Part shown: positions 48,924-56,679 of the stretch, piece after piece
Layout of the letters: every line of letters begins with the position of its first letter
How positions within the stretch are numbered: position 1 is the first letter of the stretch
NCBI GenBank assembly: GCA_965268675.1
Contig: OZ254179.1
Location: 124,001 to 188,000, forward strand
Direction: 5' to 3'
From: AAA044-D11 sp009705075
GTDB taxonomy: Bacteria > Actinomycetota > Actinomycetes > Nanopelagicales > Nanopelagicaceae
DNA: 64,000 bases
Notes under the pieces: model-generated
Database searches by the model: none
Told to the model about the DNA's origin: nothing
The model's input: the letters and a program-made list of their open reading frames with translations, nothing else
Position numbers and translations under genes: made by a program

Positions 48924-49652
48924 TTAATCCGGAATTGCAATCAATTCTTTGCGTCCAGCGACATTTAAAACTTTGTAAATTGCGATTGTTTCTTGTCGAA
49001 TCAGAGATTCGCTATACCCAAGTTCTAAGGCAATAGCTTTATTGGACAAGCCGCTTTTAAGCCGCTTGATGATAATTTCTTGGCGGGGCGTTGGTGCTTG
49101 GTTATTCGCAGCAAAATTCTGTGATTTCCTGGAGTAAGCGTTCCAATTGCAATCCAGAGCAATTTTGAATGCTAGACCAGAAATAGATCCGATTGTCATT
49201 ATGAATTTCTCCGACAAATTGCTTAGTTCGAACTCGGAATTGAAAAAAGCAATAGCGCCCCCATGCGAATTTATTGGCCAGGCCAGGCAGGTCTTCCAGC
49301 CTTTAATTCTTGGATCGTCGGTATCCAAATCTGGAAAATCCTTAAGATCGGCCTTTGTGTTATGAATAAGAACGAGCTTGTTATGAGTTACAGAAAAAGT
49401 CAAAGGATTCTTTGCGCGTAGTGGAATATTTTTCGCGTTTTTTTCTAAGTCACGCGAATAACCAAATCCGGTTAATTCAACAAGTTCAAATCCATCATGA
49501 ATCCAACCAACATAGAAAACTACCGGATCAAATTCGGAGAGCGTTCGTACGACTATGAATCTAGAAATATCGTCTACATCGCTATGCATATCGCCAGTAA
49601 ATTGGCTTAACTCTAAAATCTTCGCCATAAAGTCAATATCTAAAGTATCCAT
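48924..49652 (-). CDS. LuxR-type transcriptional regulator with GAF-like N-terminal domain
   Basis: A 242-residue protein. Residues 20-165 look like a GAF-type sensor fold (alternating strands with a conserved-looking L-A-W-P-I-N). The C-terminal 60 residues form a LuxR/GerE helix-turn-helix: P-T-P-R-Q-E-I-I-I-K-R-L (about 183-194), G-L-S-N-K-A-I-A-L-E-L-G-Y-S (about 197-210) and V-L-N-V-A-G-R-K-E-L (about 225-234). No receiver aspartate was seen, so it is not a classical response regulator. AAGGAGAT before the ATG is a good ribosome site. It is the only recognisable DNA-binding regulator in the window; its targets are unknown. Confidence 0.85.
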   Translation of the reverse strand: MDTLDIDFMAKILELSQFTGDMHSDVDDISRFIVVRTLSEFDPVVFYVGWIHDGFELVELTGFGYSRDLEKNAKNIPLRAKNPLTFSVTHNKLVLIHNTKADLKDFPDLDTDDPRIKGWKTCLAWPINSHGGAIAFFNSEFELSNLSEKFIMTIGSISGLAFKIALDCNWNAYSRKSQNFAANNQAPTPRQEIIIKRLKSGLSNKAIALELGYSESLIRQETIAIYKVLNVAGRKELIAIPD

Positions 49653-49846
49653 CTACATCTCCTTGGAGAACGTAAGATTATGTTTCGCGATTAGAATCAT
49701 TTGAATCAGCGGAACTGATATTTGCTAGATATTAGAACTAAAAACACTGTATTACACAAATCCCGGAAAAAGAATTGCACGGGCAGGATTTATTTCTATT
49801 GAGTGTTAGCACCAAGCGGCTATTTAGTGAATCTTTTAGTCAAAAG
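49653..49846. other. Non-coding stretch upstream of the LuxR-type regulator
   Basis: About 195 bases without a supported gene; with the terminator at 49847-49882 the spacer is 252 bases. It should hold the regulator's promoter (minus strand). I see no clear paired -35/-10 boxes and no RNA gene. Confidence 0.4.
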
Positions 49847-49882
49847 AATAACCCAGGACTGGTACACCGGTCCTGGGTTATT
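49847..49882 (-). terminator. Rho-independent terminator of the sugar ABC transporter operon
   Basis: A perfect 12-bp stem (49847-49858 with 49871-49882, AATAACCCAGGA against TCCTGGGTTATT) with a short loop, 22 bases after the permease stop. In minus-strand direction it is followed by TTATTCTTTTG, a fair T run. Confidence 0.8.
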
Positions 49883-49904
49883 TGTTTTAAGAGAGTTTAA
49901 GGGG

Positions 49905-50921
49905 CTAACTAACTTCCCCGGAACGACGACGACGAACGTTATCTCCCCAAACAGCGAGAACAATAACAACGCCTGTAATCACATATTGCCACTCTTGTTG
50001 TAGCTCAAGAATTCGAAGTCCATTAACTAAAACGGCCATGATAAGTGCACCGATAATGGTTCCGCTGATTGTTCCTTTTCCGCCAAGAAGTGAAGTTCCG
50101 CCAATAATTACCGCAGCAATTGCTTCAAGTTCGTAGCCAAGTCCAAGGTCGGGACGAGCAGATCCAAGGCGTGAAGTTAGAACAACAGCAGCCATACCTA
50201 CGTAGAGGCCGCCGATGCCATAGATTGCAACGAGCCAGTTATTTACCTTAACGCCAGATAGTTTTGTTGCTGCTTCATTTGAACCGATTGCAAAGGTATA
50301 GCGACCGATAACAGTTTTATTAAGAACAATTGCCGCAATTATTGCGCCGACAAAGAGGATTAAAACACCATTTGGAATATTAGGAATTAGGTTTCCTTGA
50401 GCGATTGAATCCCAACCCTTTACATCTGTTGTGAAGAGAATTGGCTTTAGGTCAGAGACAATAAGAGCCAAACCTTGCGCAGCCTTCATAGTGGCCAAGG
50501 TTGCGATAAATGGTGGAAGTTTTAGCAGAGTAATTAAGAGACCATTTATAACACCAATAAGTCCGCCAACAATAAGACCAACAATCATTCCGCCGATGAC
50601 ACCAAGGTTTAGGGCCATTACCGTCTTGCCAACAATGATGGCAACAAGTGCGGTGGCTGTTCCGATTGAAAGGTCAATTCCGCCGGTGATGATTACGAAA
50701 GTGGTACCGATTGCAAGTAGACCGATTACGGTGGTCGACATCAAGATTCCGCCAGAGACGTTCTCCCATGATGCGAAAACAGGGCGCATGATTGTGAAGA
50801 AGATGAAGATTGCAACGAGGCTTCCTAGCGCAAGTACTCGACCAATCTCGCGTTTAGCAAAAGCGGCAATTCTATTTCCGCCCTCTACTTCACTTTCTAC
50901 TGTTTTAACTGAATCTGACAT
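49905..50921 (-). CDS. Sugar ABC transporter permease (RbsC family)
   Basis: A 338-residue integral membrane protein with eight to ten helices, of the BPD_transp_2/RbsC type used for monosaccharides. The family motif G-G-I-D-L-S-I-G (about 80-87) and A-A-V-I-I-G-G-T-S-L-L-G-G (about 263-275) are clear. GGAAAAGAGAG precedes the ATG. It is third in the binding protein-ATPase-permease order and ends at a strong terminator. Context points to L-fucose, L-rhamnose or a related deoxy sugar as substrate. Confidence 0.93.
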   Translation of the reverse strand: MSDSVKTVESEVEGGNRIAAFAKREIGRVLALGSLVAIFIFFTIMRPVFASWENVSGGILMSTTVIGLLAIGTTFVIITGGIDLSIGTATALVAIIVGKTVMALNLGVIGGMIVGLIVGGLIGVINGLLITLLKLPPFIATLATMKAAQGLALIVSDLKPILFTTDVKGWDSIAQGNLIPNIPNGVLILFVGAIIAAIVLNKTVIGRYTFAIGSNEAATKLSGVKVNNWLVAIYGIGGLYVGMAAVVLTSRLGSARPDLGLGYELEAIAAVIIGGTSLLGGKGTISGTIIGALIMAVLVNGLRILELQQEWQYVITGVVIVLAVWGDNVRRRRSGEVS

Positions 50922-50959
50922 AGCTCTCTCTTTTCCTGGTCTCGTTGAATCTTTTATTA

Positions 50960-52465
50960 CTAGTTTCGGAATTTCGTGGCATATTGCATGATTTTGTTCT
51001 GGTCTGCATCTTTATTATCGATTATTCCTGTCAGCTTTCCCTCGCACATAACTGCAATGCGATCGGACATTCGAAGAATTTCTGGAAGTTCGGAAGAGAT
51101 CATGATGATCGATTTTCCTTCAGATGCTAATTTGGTTAGAAGACGATAAATTTCATCTTTTGCACCTACATCGATACCACGAGTTGGCTCGTCGAAAATT
51201 AAGATATCGCAATCTCTGGTTAACCACTTAGCTATAACAACTTTTTGCTGGTTTCCGCCAGAGAGATTCTTAACGAATTGATTCTCAGATGGGGTACGAA
51301 TTGATAATTGCTTAATCGCATCACGGACAATTGCGCCTGCAGGCTTGGTCTTCAAGAACCCAAATTTATTTGAGAAAGAAGGGATTGAAGAGAGAATCAC
51401 ATTGAAAGTTATGTTCTGGATTAAGAGAAGTCCATACTTCTTTCGATCTTCAGATAAGTAACCAATTCCAGCTTTTACCGCATCAGATGGGCTTTTGATC
51501 TTTACTTCTTTACCCGCAAGGAAGACTTTTCCAGAAGTCTTTGGATCTGCTCCAATAAGCAATCGGGCAAGTTCAGTACGCCCGGCTCCCATAAGACCAG
51601 CAAATCCCAAAATTTCACCCTTCCTAAGATCGAAGGAGACATCTTTAAGAAGCTTATGGTCTGACATGCCTTCTACGCGCAATACAACTTCGCTGCTTTG
51701 TGGCCGTGCTTCTGGTCGTTGATCTTGATCAACTTTACGGCCAACCATAAGTGAAATAACTTCTGGAATCGAGGTTTCAGATGTGTTCAAAGTTTTCACA
51801 TATTCACCATCACGAAGGACGGTAATGCGATCAGTTACTTTACTTAACTCTTCTAAGCGGTGAGAGATGTAAACAACACCCTTTCCGGCAGCCTTTAGGG
51901 TGCGGATGATCTTGAAGAGCGAATCAGTCTCTGCTGGAGTAAGTGAAGATGTTGGTTCATCCATAATGATGACATCGCCGCGATAGGAGACTGCTTTTGC
52001 AATCTCAACCATCTGCTGCTTGGCAATTGTAAGTTCGCCAACTATCTGCTTTGGATCTAGTACTAATTCCAGTTCAGCCAGCAGCTCTTTAGCTGCCTTA
52101 TTCAACTTGGCATTATCTAGAAAAATCCGACCCTTTTTTCGGTCTTCGCGGCCAATGAAAATATTCTGGGCTACGGTTAGATCAGGCATCAAGTTAAGCT
52201 CTTGATGGATGATGCTGATACCTAATTTTTGCGCCTCATATGGGCTTGAAACATTTACGCTGTTTCCTTGATAAACAATATCTCCAGCGTCTTTCTTGTA
52301 AATTCCAGAGAGAATCTTCATTAGCGTGGATTTGCCGGCGCCATTTTCGCCAACAATCGCATGAACTTCGCCCTTGTTTAAGTCAAAGTGCACATTGTTA
52401 AGCGCTTTAACGCCGGGGAACTCCTTGCTTACACCAGTCAAGGATAAGAGTTGAGTTACGGCCAT
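50960..52465 (-). CDS. Sugar ABC transporter ATP-binding protein (RbsA/MglA family)
   Basis: A 501-residue protein with two tandem ABC domains. The first has an intact Walker A G-E-N-G-A-G-K-S-T (about 36-44) and Walker B I-I-M-D-E-P-T (about 161-167). In the second the Walker A is the changed G-L-M-G-A-G-R-T-E usual in RbsA-type proteins, with signature L-S-G-G-N-Q-Q-K (about 397-404). An in-frame ATG lies 12 bases upstream, but the ATG at 52465 is preferred because GGGGGA sits six bases before it. It energises uptake through the adjacent permease. Confidence 0.93.
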   Translation of the reverse strand: MAVTQLLSLTGVSKEFPGVKALNNVHFDLNKGEVHAIVGENGAGKSTLMKILSGIYKKDAGDIVYQGNSVNVSSPYEAQKLGISIIHQELNLMPDLTVAQNIFIGREDRKKGRIFLDNAKLNKAAKELLAELELVLDPKQIVGELTIAKQQMVEIAKAVSYRGDVIIMDEPTSSLTPAETDSLFKIIRTLKAAGKGVVYISHRLEELSKVTDRITVLRDGEYVKTLNTSETSIPEVISLMVGRKVDQDQRPEARPQSSEVVLRVEGMSDHKLLKDVSFDLRKGEILGFAGLMGAGRTELARLLIGADPKTSGKVFLAGKEVKIKSPSDAVKAGIGYLSEDRKKYGLLLIQNITFNVILSSIPSFSNKFGFLKTKPAGAIVRDAIKQLSIRTPSENQFVKNLSGGNQQKVVIAKWLTRDCDILIFDEPTRGIDVGAKDEIYRLLTKLASEGKSIIMISSELPEILRMSDRIAVMCEGKLTGIIDNKDADQNKIMQYATKFRN

Positions 52466-52540
52466 TAGTTCCCCCATTGCTTAATGCGGATTACATTCTA
52501 CTTGAGCTTCTTGAGCTATTTGAGATTCAAATACTAAAGC

Positions 52541-52570
52541 ATTATGGCCGGGATTGCTCCCGGCCATAAT
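52541..52570 (-). terminator. Hairpin between binding-protein and ATPase genes (partial terminator or mRNA stabiliser)
   Basis: A perfect 13-bp stem (52541-52553 with 52558-52570; ATTATGGCCGGGA against TCCCGGCCATAAT) with a 4-base loop, 36 bases after the binding-protein stop and about 75 bases before the ATPase start. No strong T run follows. Such hairpins often leave more binding-protein mRNA than ATPase/permease mRNA. Confidence 0.7.
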
Positions 52571-52605
52571 GACGATCTTTTACAAATTAATCGAAGTTAA
52601 TCGAA

Positions 52606-53604
52606 TTATTCGTAAAGGTTTCCTGCGATTGATGGTGTAGCGATGTTCTTCTTATCGTAGTAGTAGAAACCTGTGTCGATAAGGTTCTTTGGAACAGTCT
52701 TGTTGCGAACGTAGTTAACTAGCGCTTCAACAGTCTTTGCTCCGATACCCATTGGGCTCTGTGTAATCGCACCTGATTGTAGGCCTGACTTGATGTTAGC
52801 CATTTGTTGCTTGCCTGAGTCAAATCCGATCAACTTAACTTTGCCCTTGGTCAACTTAGCGGCCTTGAATGCTTGTCCAGCACCAATTGCAACACCTTCG
52901 TTAGTTCCATAAACGCCACGTAGATCCTTGTTAGCAACAAGTGCTGCGCTTACGATTTCTTGTGCCTTAAGAGCATCTCCACCTTCTGAGTATTGAACAG
53001 GAAGAAGAGTGATCTTTGGGAACTTAGCCTTGATACGGTTTACGAAACCATCGCGGCGATCGATACCAGTTTGGTTTGTTTGTGAGTGACCAACAACCAA
53101 AACCTTACCCTTGCCACCGATTAGAGCAGCCAACTTGTCAGCTGCAAGTGCGCCAGCTGCCTTGCTGTTTGTGTAAGCAACGCCAAGTGCACAGTCTGAA
53201 GAAGTACCAAGCTTGGCAACTCCACCTGTACAGCTAGCTGCTGTATCGAACATGTAAACAGGAATTCCTGCAGCGTTTGCAGCCTTTAGGTGTGAAACTG
53301 ATTCAGTTGTACCTAGAGCGGCATATCCAATTGCATCTGGCTTTAGAGCAATTGCAGCGTCAAGCATTTCAAGTTGCTTGTCGATCATTGTTTCGTTTGC
53401 AGGGCCTTGGAAGTGAATTGTTGCATTCATCTTCTTAGCTTGTTCTTCTGCACCCTTTTTAACTGCTTGCCAGAATTGGTGAGTTTCACCCTTTGAAATC
53501 AATTCGATCTTTAGTGTCTTCTCAGCAGCACTTACAGCTGAACCTGTTCCGACAACTAGAGCCATTGCTGATGCAGCAGCAACGATAGTTAGAACTTTCT
53601 TCAT
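52606..53604 (-). CDS. Sugar ABC transporter substrate-binding protein
   Basis: A 332-residue exported protein of the periplasmic-binding-protein type 1 (ribose/galactose-binding) family. A signal peptide covers about residues 1-27 (V-S-A-A-E-K). The first lobe holds Q-F-W-Q-A-V-K-K-G-A (about 43-52) and the hinge region A-L-K-P-D-A-I-G-Y (about 88-96); the second lobe has G-R/K-type loops and D-G/D-S-G (about 265). No lipobox is seen. GAAAGGA is its ribosome site. Gene order and the adjacent catabolic operon suggest L-fucose or a similar 6-deoxy sugar as ligand; the sequence alone does not settle it. Confidence 0.9.
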   Translation of the reverse strand: MKKVLTIVAAASAMALVVGTGSAVSAAEKTLKIELISKGETHQFWQAVKKGAEEQAKKMNATIHFQGPANETMIDKQLEMLDAAIALKPDAIGYAALGTTESVSHLKAANAAGIPVYMFDTAASCTGGVAKLGTSSDCALGVAYTNSKAAGALAADKLAALIGGKGKVLVVGHSQTNQTGIDRRDGFVNRIKAKFPKITLLPVQYSEGGDALKAQEIVSAALVANKDLRGVYGTNEGVAIGAGQAFKAAKLTKGKVKLIGFDSGKQQMANIKSGLQSGAITQSPMGIGAKTVEALVNYVRNKTVPKNLIDTGFYYYDKKNIATPSIAGNLYE

Positions 53605-53735
53605 TTGTTTCCTTTCGAAAGCAGCGGAATCGCTGTGAGAGAACCCTAATAAGCAGGTATGCCAGCCGTCTATCTGGAGGGTGTAATCACAGGCGTGGGC
53701 AGGGCTTCGTTACCAAATCGTTACTGTATATACGC
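53605..53735 (-). promoter_or_regulatory. Control region of the ABC transporter operon with dyad and direct repeats
   Basis: 131 bases. It holds a perfect dyad CAGCG-GAAT-CGCTG (53622-53635) close to the ribosome site, CTAATAAGC at 53646-53654 (also present at 57678-57686 in the other fucose control region), and, further upstream on the minus strand, two GTAACGA units 12 bases apart. These are candidate operators for an unseen sugar regulator. No clear terminator for the catabolic operon was found here. Confidence 0.4.
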
Positions 53736-54581
53736 TCAGGGGTTGAGCCTGTAAGCTCGAATCGCTGTTCCACTCCAGAAATCCTCGTTCTCGCCCACAG
53801 AGAAGCCACTGGTTAACTCTTCGGCCAAATTTATGACCTGGGAATAACTTCCGCCAAGAGTTGCAACAGGCCAATCTGATCCGAACATCAATCTTTGTGG
53901 TGTAAAAATTTCAATTAGATGATCAACATATACTTTGAAATCTTGAGTTTTCCATTCGTGCCACTTTGCTTCAGTTACAAGTCCGGAGACTTTACAAACA
54001 ACATTTGGGAGCGAAGCAAGTTCTGTCATTAAAGATTTCCAAGGCCCTACCTCACCAGTGGCTATATACGGTTTAGAAATATGATCCATAATAAATTGAA
54101 CATCAGGGCAGGCTTTAACAAGTGTGACAGCGGCAGGAAGTTCAGGTGTCTTAGTTAAAAGATCATAAGCAATTCCAAATTCACTAAGTTTGCGAACATT
54201 TGTAATTGTTTCGGCTTTACCTAAGTAATTTGAATCGGGATGGTCTTGGGCGATATCTCTAATACTTTTTAGATAGTTGGCTCCAGGTAAATCAAGATAG
54301 CCGCGCAGATGTTCTATCGCATCAGGTGCATCTATTTTTAGCCAACCAACAACACCGGCAATTAGTGGATCAGATTCGGCAAGCGCCAAGAGTTCTGGAG
54401 TTTCGGCATAATCTGTAACGGTTTGAACTAAAACAGTTTTATCAATGCCATGCCCAGCAATCGCTTCGCGTAGATCTGACATTGAGAAATTTCGGCGAAT
54501 TGGTTGCATTGCATCGCCGGTAATCCAACTCTGATCTCTAGCTGAAAGATCCCAGATGTGGTGATGTGAATCTATTCTCAT
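53736..54581 (-). CDS. Amidohydrolase-family lactonase (probable L-fuconolactonase)
   Basis: A 281-residue TIM-barrel amidohydrolase of the COG3618 group. It opens with R-I-D-S-H-H-H-I-W-D (about 2-11; metal/site histidines) and continues with Q-F-I-M-D-H-I-S-K-P (about 161-170) and M-F-G-S-D-W-P-V-A (about 237-245; catalytic Asp). This group includes L-fuconolactonase and L-rhamnonolactonase, which open the sugar lactone to the acid. Last gene of the minus-strand catabolic run 57653-53736; its start is two bases after the 2-hydroxyacid dehydrogenase stop. Confidence 0.85.
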   Translation of the reverse strand: MRIDSHHHIWDLSARDQSWITGDAMQPIRRNFSMSDLREAIAGHGIDKTVLVQTVTDYAETPELLALAESDPLIAGVVGWLKIDAPDAIEHLRGYLDLPGANYLKSIRDIAQDHPDSNYLGKAETITNVRKLSEFGIAYDLLTKTPELPAAVTLVKACPDVQFIMDHISKPYIATGEVGPWKSLMTELASLPNVVCKVSGLVTEAKWHEWKTQDFKVYVDHLIEIFTPQRLMFGSDWPVATLGGSYSQVINLAEELTSGFSVGENEDFWSGTAIRAYRLNP

Positions 54582-54583
54582 AA

Positions 54584-55486
54584 TTATCCTTGAGCGACAA
54601 TATTATTTAACGGCTTGCCTTGTGCTAGTAGCGCTAGTTGTGACTCAACTAGTTTTCGACCTCGTGGTTCAAAAGCAGTTGAGTTTCCGCCAACATGCGG
54701 AACCAGTAATAAATTCTTGGCGCTCCATAATGGGTGGCCGGCAGGAAGTGGTTCGGGATCAGTGACATCAAGTGCCGCATGTAAACGTCCAGAATTTAAC
54801 TCCGTAATTAGCGCATCTGTTTCAATAATTGGACCGCGCGCAACATTGATGAGTAACGCCCCATCCTTCATCTTCGCTAGACGCTCCTTATTAAACATAT
54901 GTCGCGATTCATCGGTCAGTGGAAGAATCAAAATTACGATATCTAAATTCGGTAGATGCTTATCTAGCTCATCTATCTTTATTGAGCCATCTCGGCCTGA
55001 TTTTGAGAAGCTAGTAACTGAGACATCGAACCCAGATAAATTCTTAACAACTTGTTTTCCGATGGAACCAAAACCAATAACGCCAATCTTGCTGTCGGAG
55101 AGTGCGGTGAAGCGGCGGTGATTCCATGTTCCGGCAACTTGATCGCGGATGAATTCAGGGAATCCTCGACGTGAAGCTAGAGCTAGACCCACTGCAAGTT
55201 CAGCAGTTGAAGCATCGTGAACACCGCTGGCATTGCAGAGCGTTAAACCTGGTCTGACATATGCCAGCGCATCGTCATAACCAGCATTTGGCATTTGCAA
55301 GACGCTCAAGTTATCCATCTTTGCAGCATAGGAAAGTGCAGCTGCGCCTCCCATATAAGAAGGTACATAGAAATTAATCAACGAGAGATCTGAAGTATCT
55401 AGCGGAAAATCTTTAGGGGAGTGCAAGGTGACGCCATCAGGTACGGATAAATCTGACCATTGGGTCCACGCCACAATCTTGCTCAT
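54584..55486 (-). CDS. NAD-dependent D-2-hydroxyacid dehydrogenase family protein
   Basis: A 300-residue protein with the NAD loop G-F-G-S-I-G (about 138-143), the catalytic Arg in N-V-A-R-G-P-I (about 213-219), a conserved Glu near 242 and the His of P-H-V-G-G-N-S (about 264-270). The family reduces 2-oxo acids to D-2-hydroxy acids or the reverse. The known fucose pathway has no step for it, so its job here is open; pyruvate, a 2-keto acid intermediate or glyoxylate are candidates. It starts four bases after the FAH-type gene. Confidence 0.87.
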   Translation of the reverse strand: MSKIVAWTQWSDLSVPDGVTLHSPKDFPLDTSDLSLINFYVPSYMGGAAALSYAAKMDNLSVLQMPNAGYDDALAYVRPGLTLCNASGVHDASTAELAVGLALASRRGFPEFIRDQVAGTWNHRRFTALSDSKIGVIGFGSIGKQVVKNLSGFDVSVTSFSKSGRDGSIKIDELDKHLPNLDIVILILPLTDESRHMFNKERLAKMKDGALLINVARGPIIETDALITELNSGRLHAALDVTDPEPLPAGHPLWSAKNLLLVPHVGGNSTAFEPRGRKLVESQLALLAQGKPLNNIVAQG

Positions 55487-55489
55487 TAA

Positions 55490-56335
55490 TTAACGCCTCT
55501 CTGGAATTACTTCTACGGTATTGGTTAATTTACCAAGGCCAGCGACATCTATCTCAACAACATCATTTGCCTCAAGTGAGACATCTAGTGGTGGAACTAT
55601 TCCAGTTCCAGTTGAAAGGATTACGCCGTGTGGAAAGTCTTGGCATCTAAATAGATAGGTAACGAGATCTTCGAGAGTGCGGTTTAGCGAACCTAGGGAG
55701 GTCTCAGCCTGCCAAGGAATCTGACTGCCCCGAACTATCTTTGCCTTAATAGTCATCTCTGCAGCGGCTGGTGCAAGCCAAGCCGGTGTTATATCTGGAC
55801 CAAGTGCGGTGGAACCAATATAAATTTTTGCTTGCGAAAGATAAAGCGGATTTTCTCCCTCAATTGATCTTGCAGTCATGTCGTTGCAAATGGCATAACC
55901 AATAATCTCGCGATGCTTATTTATATATATTGCAACCTCTGGCTCTGGAACTGATGCTGCTGAATCAAACCGGATTCCGACCGGTGCATTTGTGCCTCGT
56001 GCCCGTACTGCGTTCGACTTGAAGAAAAGTTCGGGACGATCTGCTTCATACACTCGCTGGTAAACATCAGGAACTCCAGACTCTTCTTTGCGGGCATCGC
56101 GAGAGCGAAGATAAGTCACACCTGCGCCCCAAAGTTCAATTTCAGGTGAAATTGGTGCAACTAATTCCCCGGTTACAACTTCGGAAGAATTCTCGGTTGC
56201 AGCTTTCAATTCAGCGAGCGTTAAATGCATCGCTTGAGTCAGTGTTGGAATATTTGGAACTAGGTTGTGACCAGTACTTGTAGTAACAACAAATTGATAA
56301 TCGTTTACTGCACTCTTTATGACAGAAAATTTCAT
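55490..56335 (-). CDS. Fumarylacetoacetate hydrolase-family enzyme (probable 2,4-diketo-3-deoxy-L-fuconate hydrolase)
   Basis: A 281-residue FAH-fold enzyme. The metal-binding E-x-E is in V-P-E-P-E-V-A-I-Y (about 131-139) and the family box is C-N-D-M-T-A-R-S-I-E-G-E-N-P (about 151-164). Members cut the C-C bond of 2,4-diketo acids; in the Xanthomonas fucose route this gives pyruvate and L-lactate. The open frame extends to 56389, but the ATG at 56335 is right: AGGAGG lies about ten bases before it. Lies downstream of the mutarotase gene and upstream of the 2-hydroxyacid dehydrogenase gene. Confidence 0.87.
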   Translation of the reverse strand: MKFSVIKSAVNDYQFVVTTSTGHNLVPNIPTLTQAMHLTLAELKAATENSSEVVTGELVAPISPEIELWGAGVTYLRSRDARKEESGVPDVYQRVYEADRPELFFKSNAVRARGTNAPVGIRFDSAASVPEPEVAIYINKHREIIGYAICNDMTARSIEGENPLYLSQAKIYIGSTALGPDITPAWLAPAAAEMTIKAKIVRGSQIPWQAETSLGSLNRTLEDLVTYLFRCQDFPHGVILSTGTGIVPPLDVSLEANDVVEIDVAGLGKLTNTVEVIPERR

Positions 56336-56349
56336 GTTATTTGTGCCTC

Positions 56350-56679
56350 CTAATCCAGATGGAATTTCTCGGGAAGTGTGTGCCACCACTGGCCTTCTTC
56401 AACTTCGGCAACCGGGTTTTGCATGGGGCCGGTAATTTTCCACCAACGCTGGGTCTCTGGGTCGGCTGCGATTAGCGCCATATCTGCTTCATAATCTTCG
56501 CCGGTGTATTCCATATATAAAAAGAGTAGATGTTCATATCTATAGATTGAAAAATTTTGCACATTGGCTCGCTTCAACGTTGCTAAAACAGTTGGCCAAA
56601 CTTCTTCATGAATGCGCTCATATTCGGCAATATCTTTAGGTTTAACTCCAATTACTTGAGCAATGCGCTTTATCGCCAT
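56350..56679 (-). CDS. rhaM: L-rhamnose/L-fucose mutarotase
   Basis: A 109-residue RhaM-family dimeric alpha/beta-barrel protein that speeds anomer conversion of 6-deoxy hexoses. Landmarks: Y-E-R-I-H-E-E-V-W-P (about 21-30; catalytic His), F-L-Y-M-E-Y-T-G (about 53-60; Tyr) and the Trp pair R-W-W-K (about 78-81). The symbol rhaM is the family name; fucose is at least as likely as rhamnose here. Its ATG overlaps the stop of the aldo/keto reductase gene by one base. Confidence 0.9.
   Translation of the reverse strand: MAIKRIAQVIGVKPKDIAEYERIHEEVWPTVLATLKRANVQNFSIYRYEHLLFLYMEYTGEDYEADMALIAADPETQRWWKITGPMQNPVAEVEEGQWWHTLPEKFHLD

Noticed and set aside
50431..50991. 186-codon plus-strand open frame opposite the RbsC-type permease
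   Set aside because: Antisense shadow of a conserved permease; Pro/Ile-rich composition is typical of mirrored membrane-protein codons.
56336..56389. Longer N terminus for the FAH-type hydrolase
   Set aside because: The ATG at 56335 has a perfect AGGAGG upstream, and the extension overlaps the mutarotase gene without conserved sequence.
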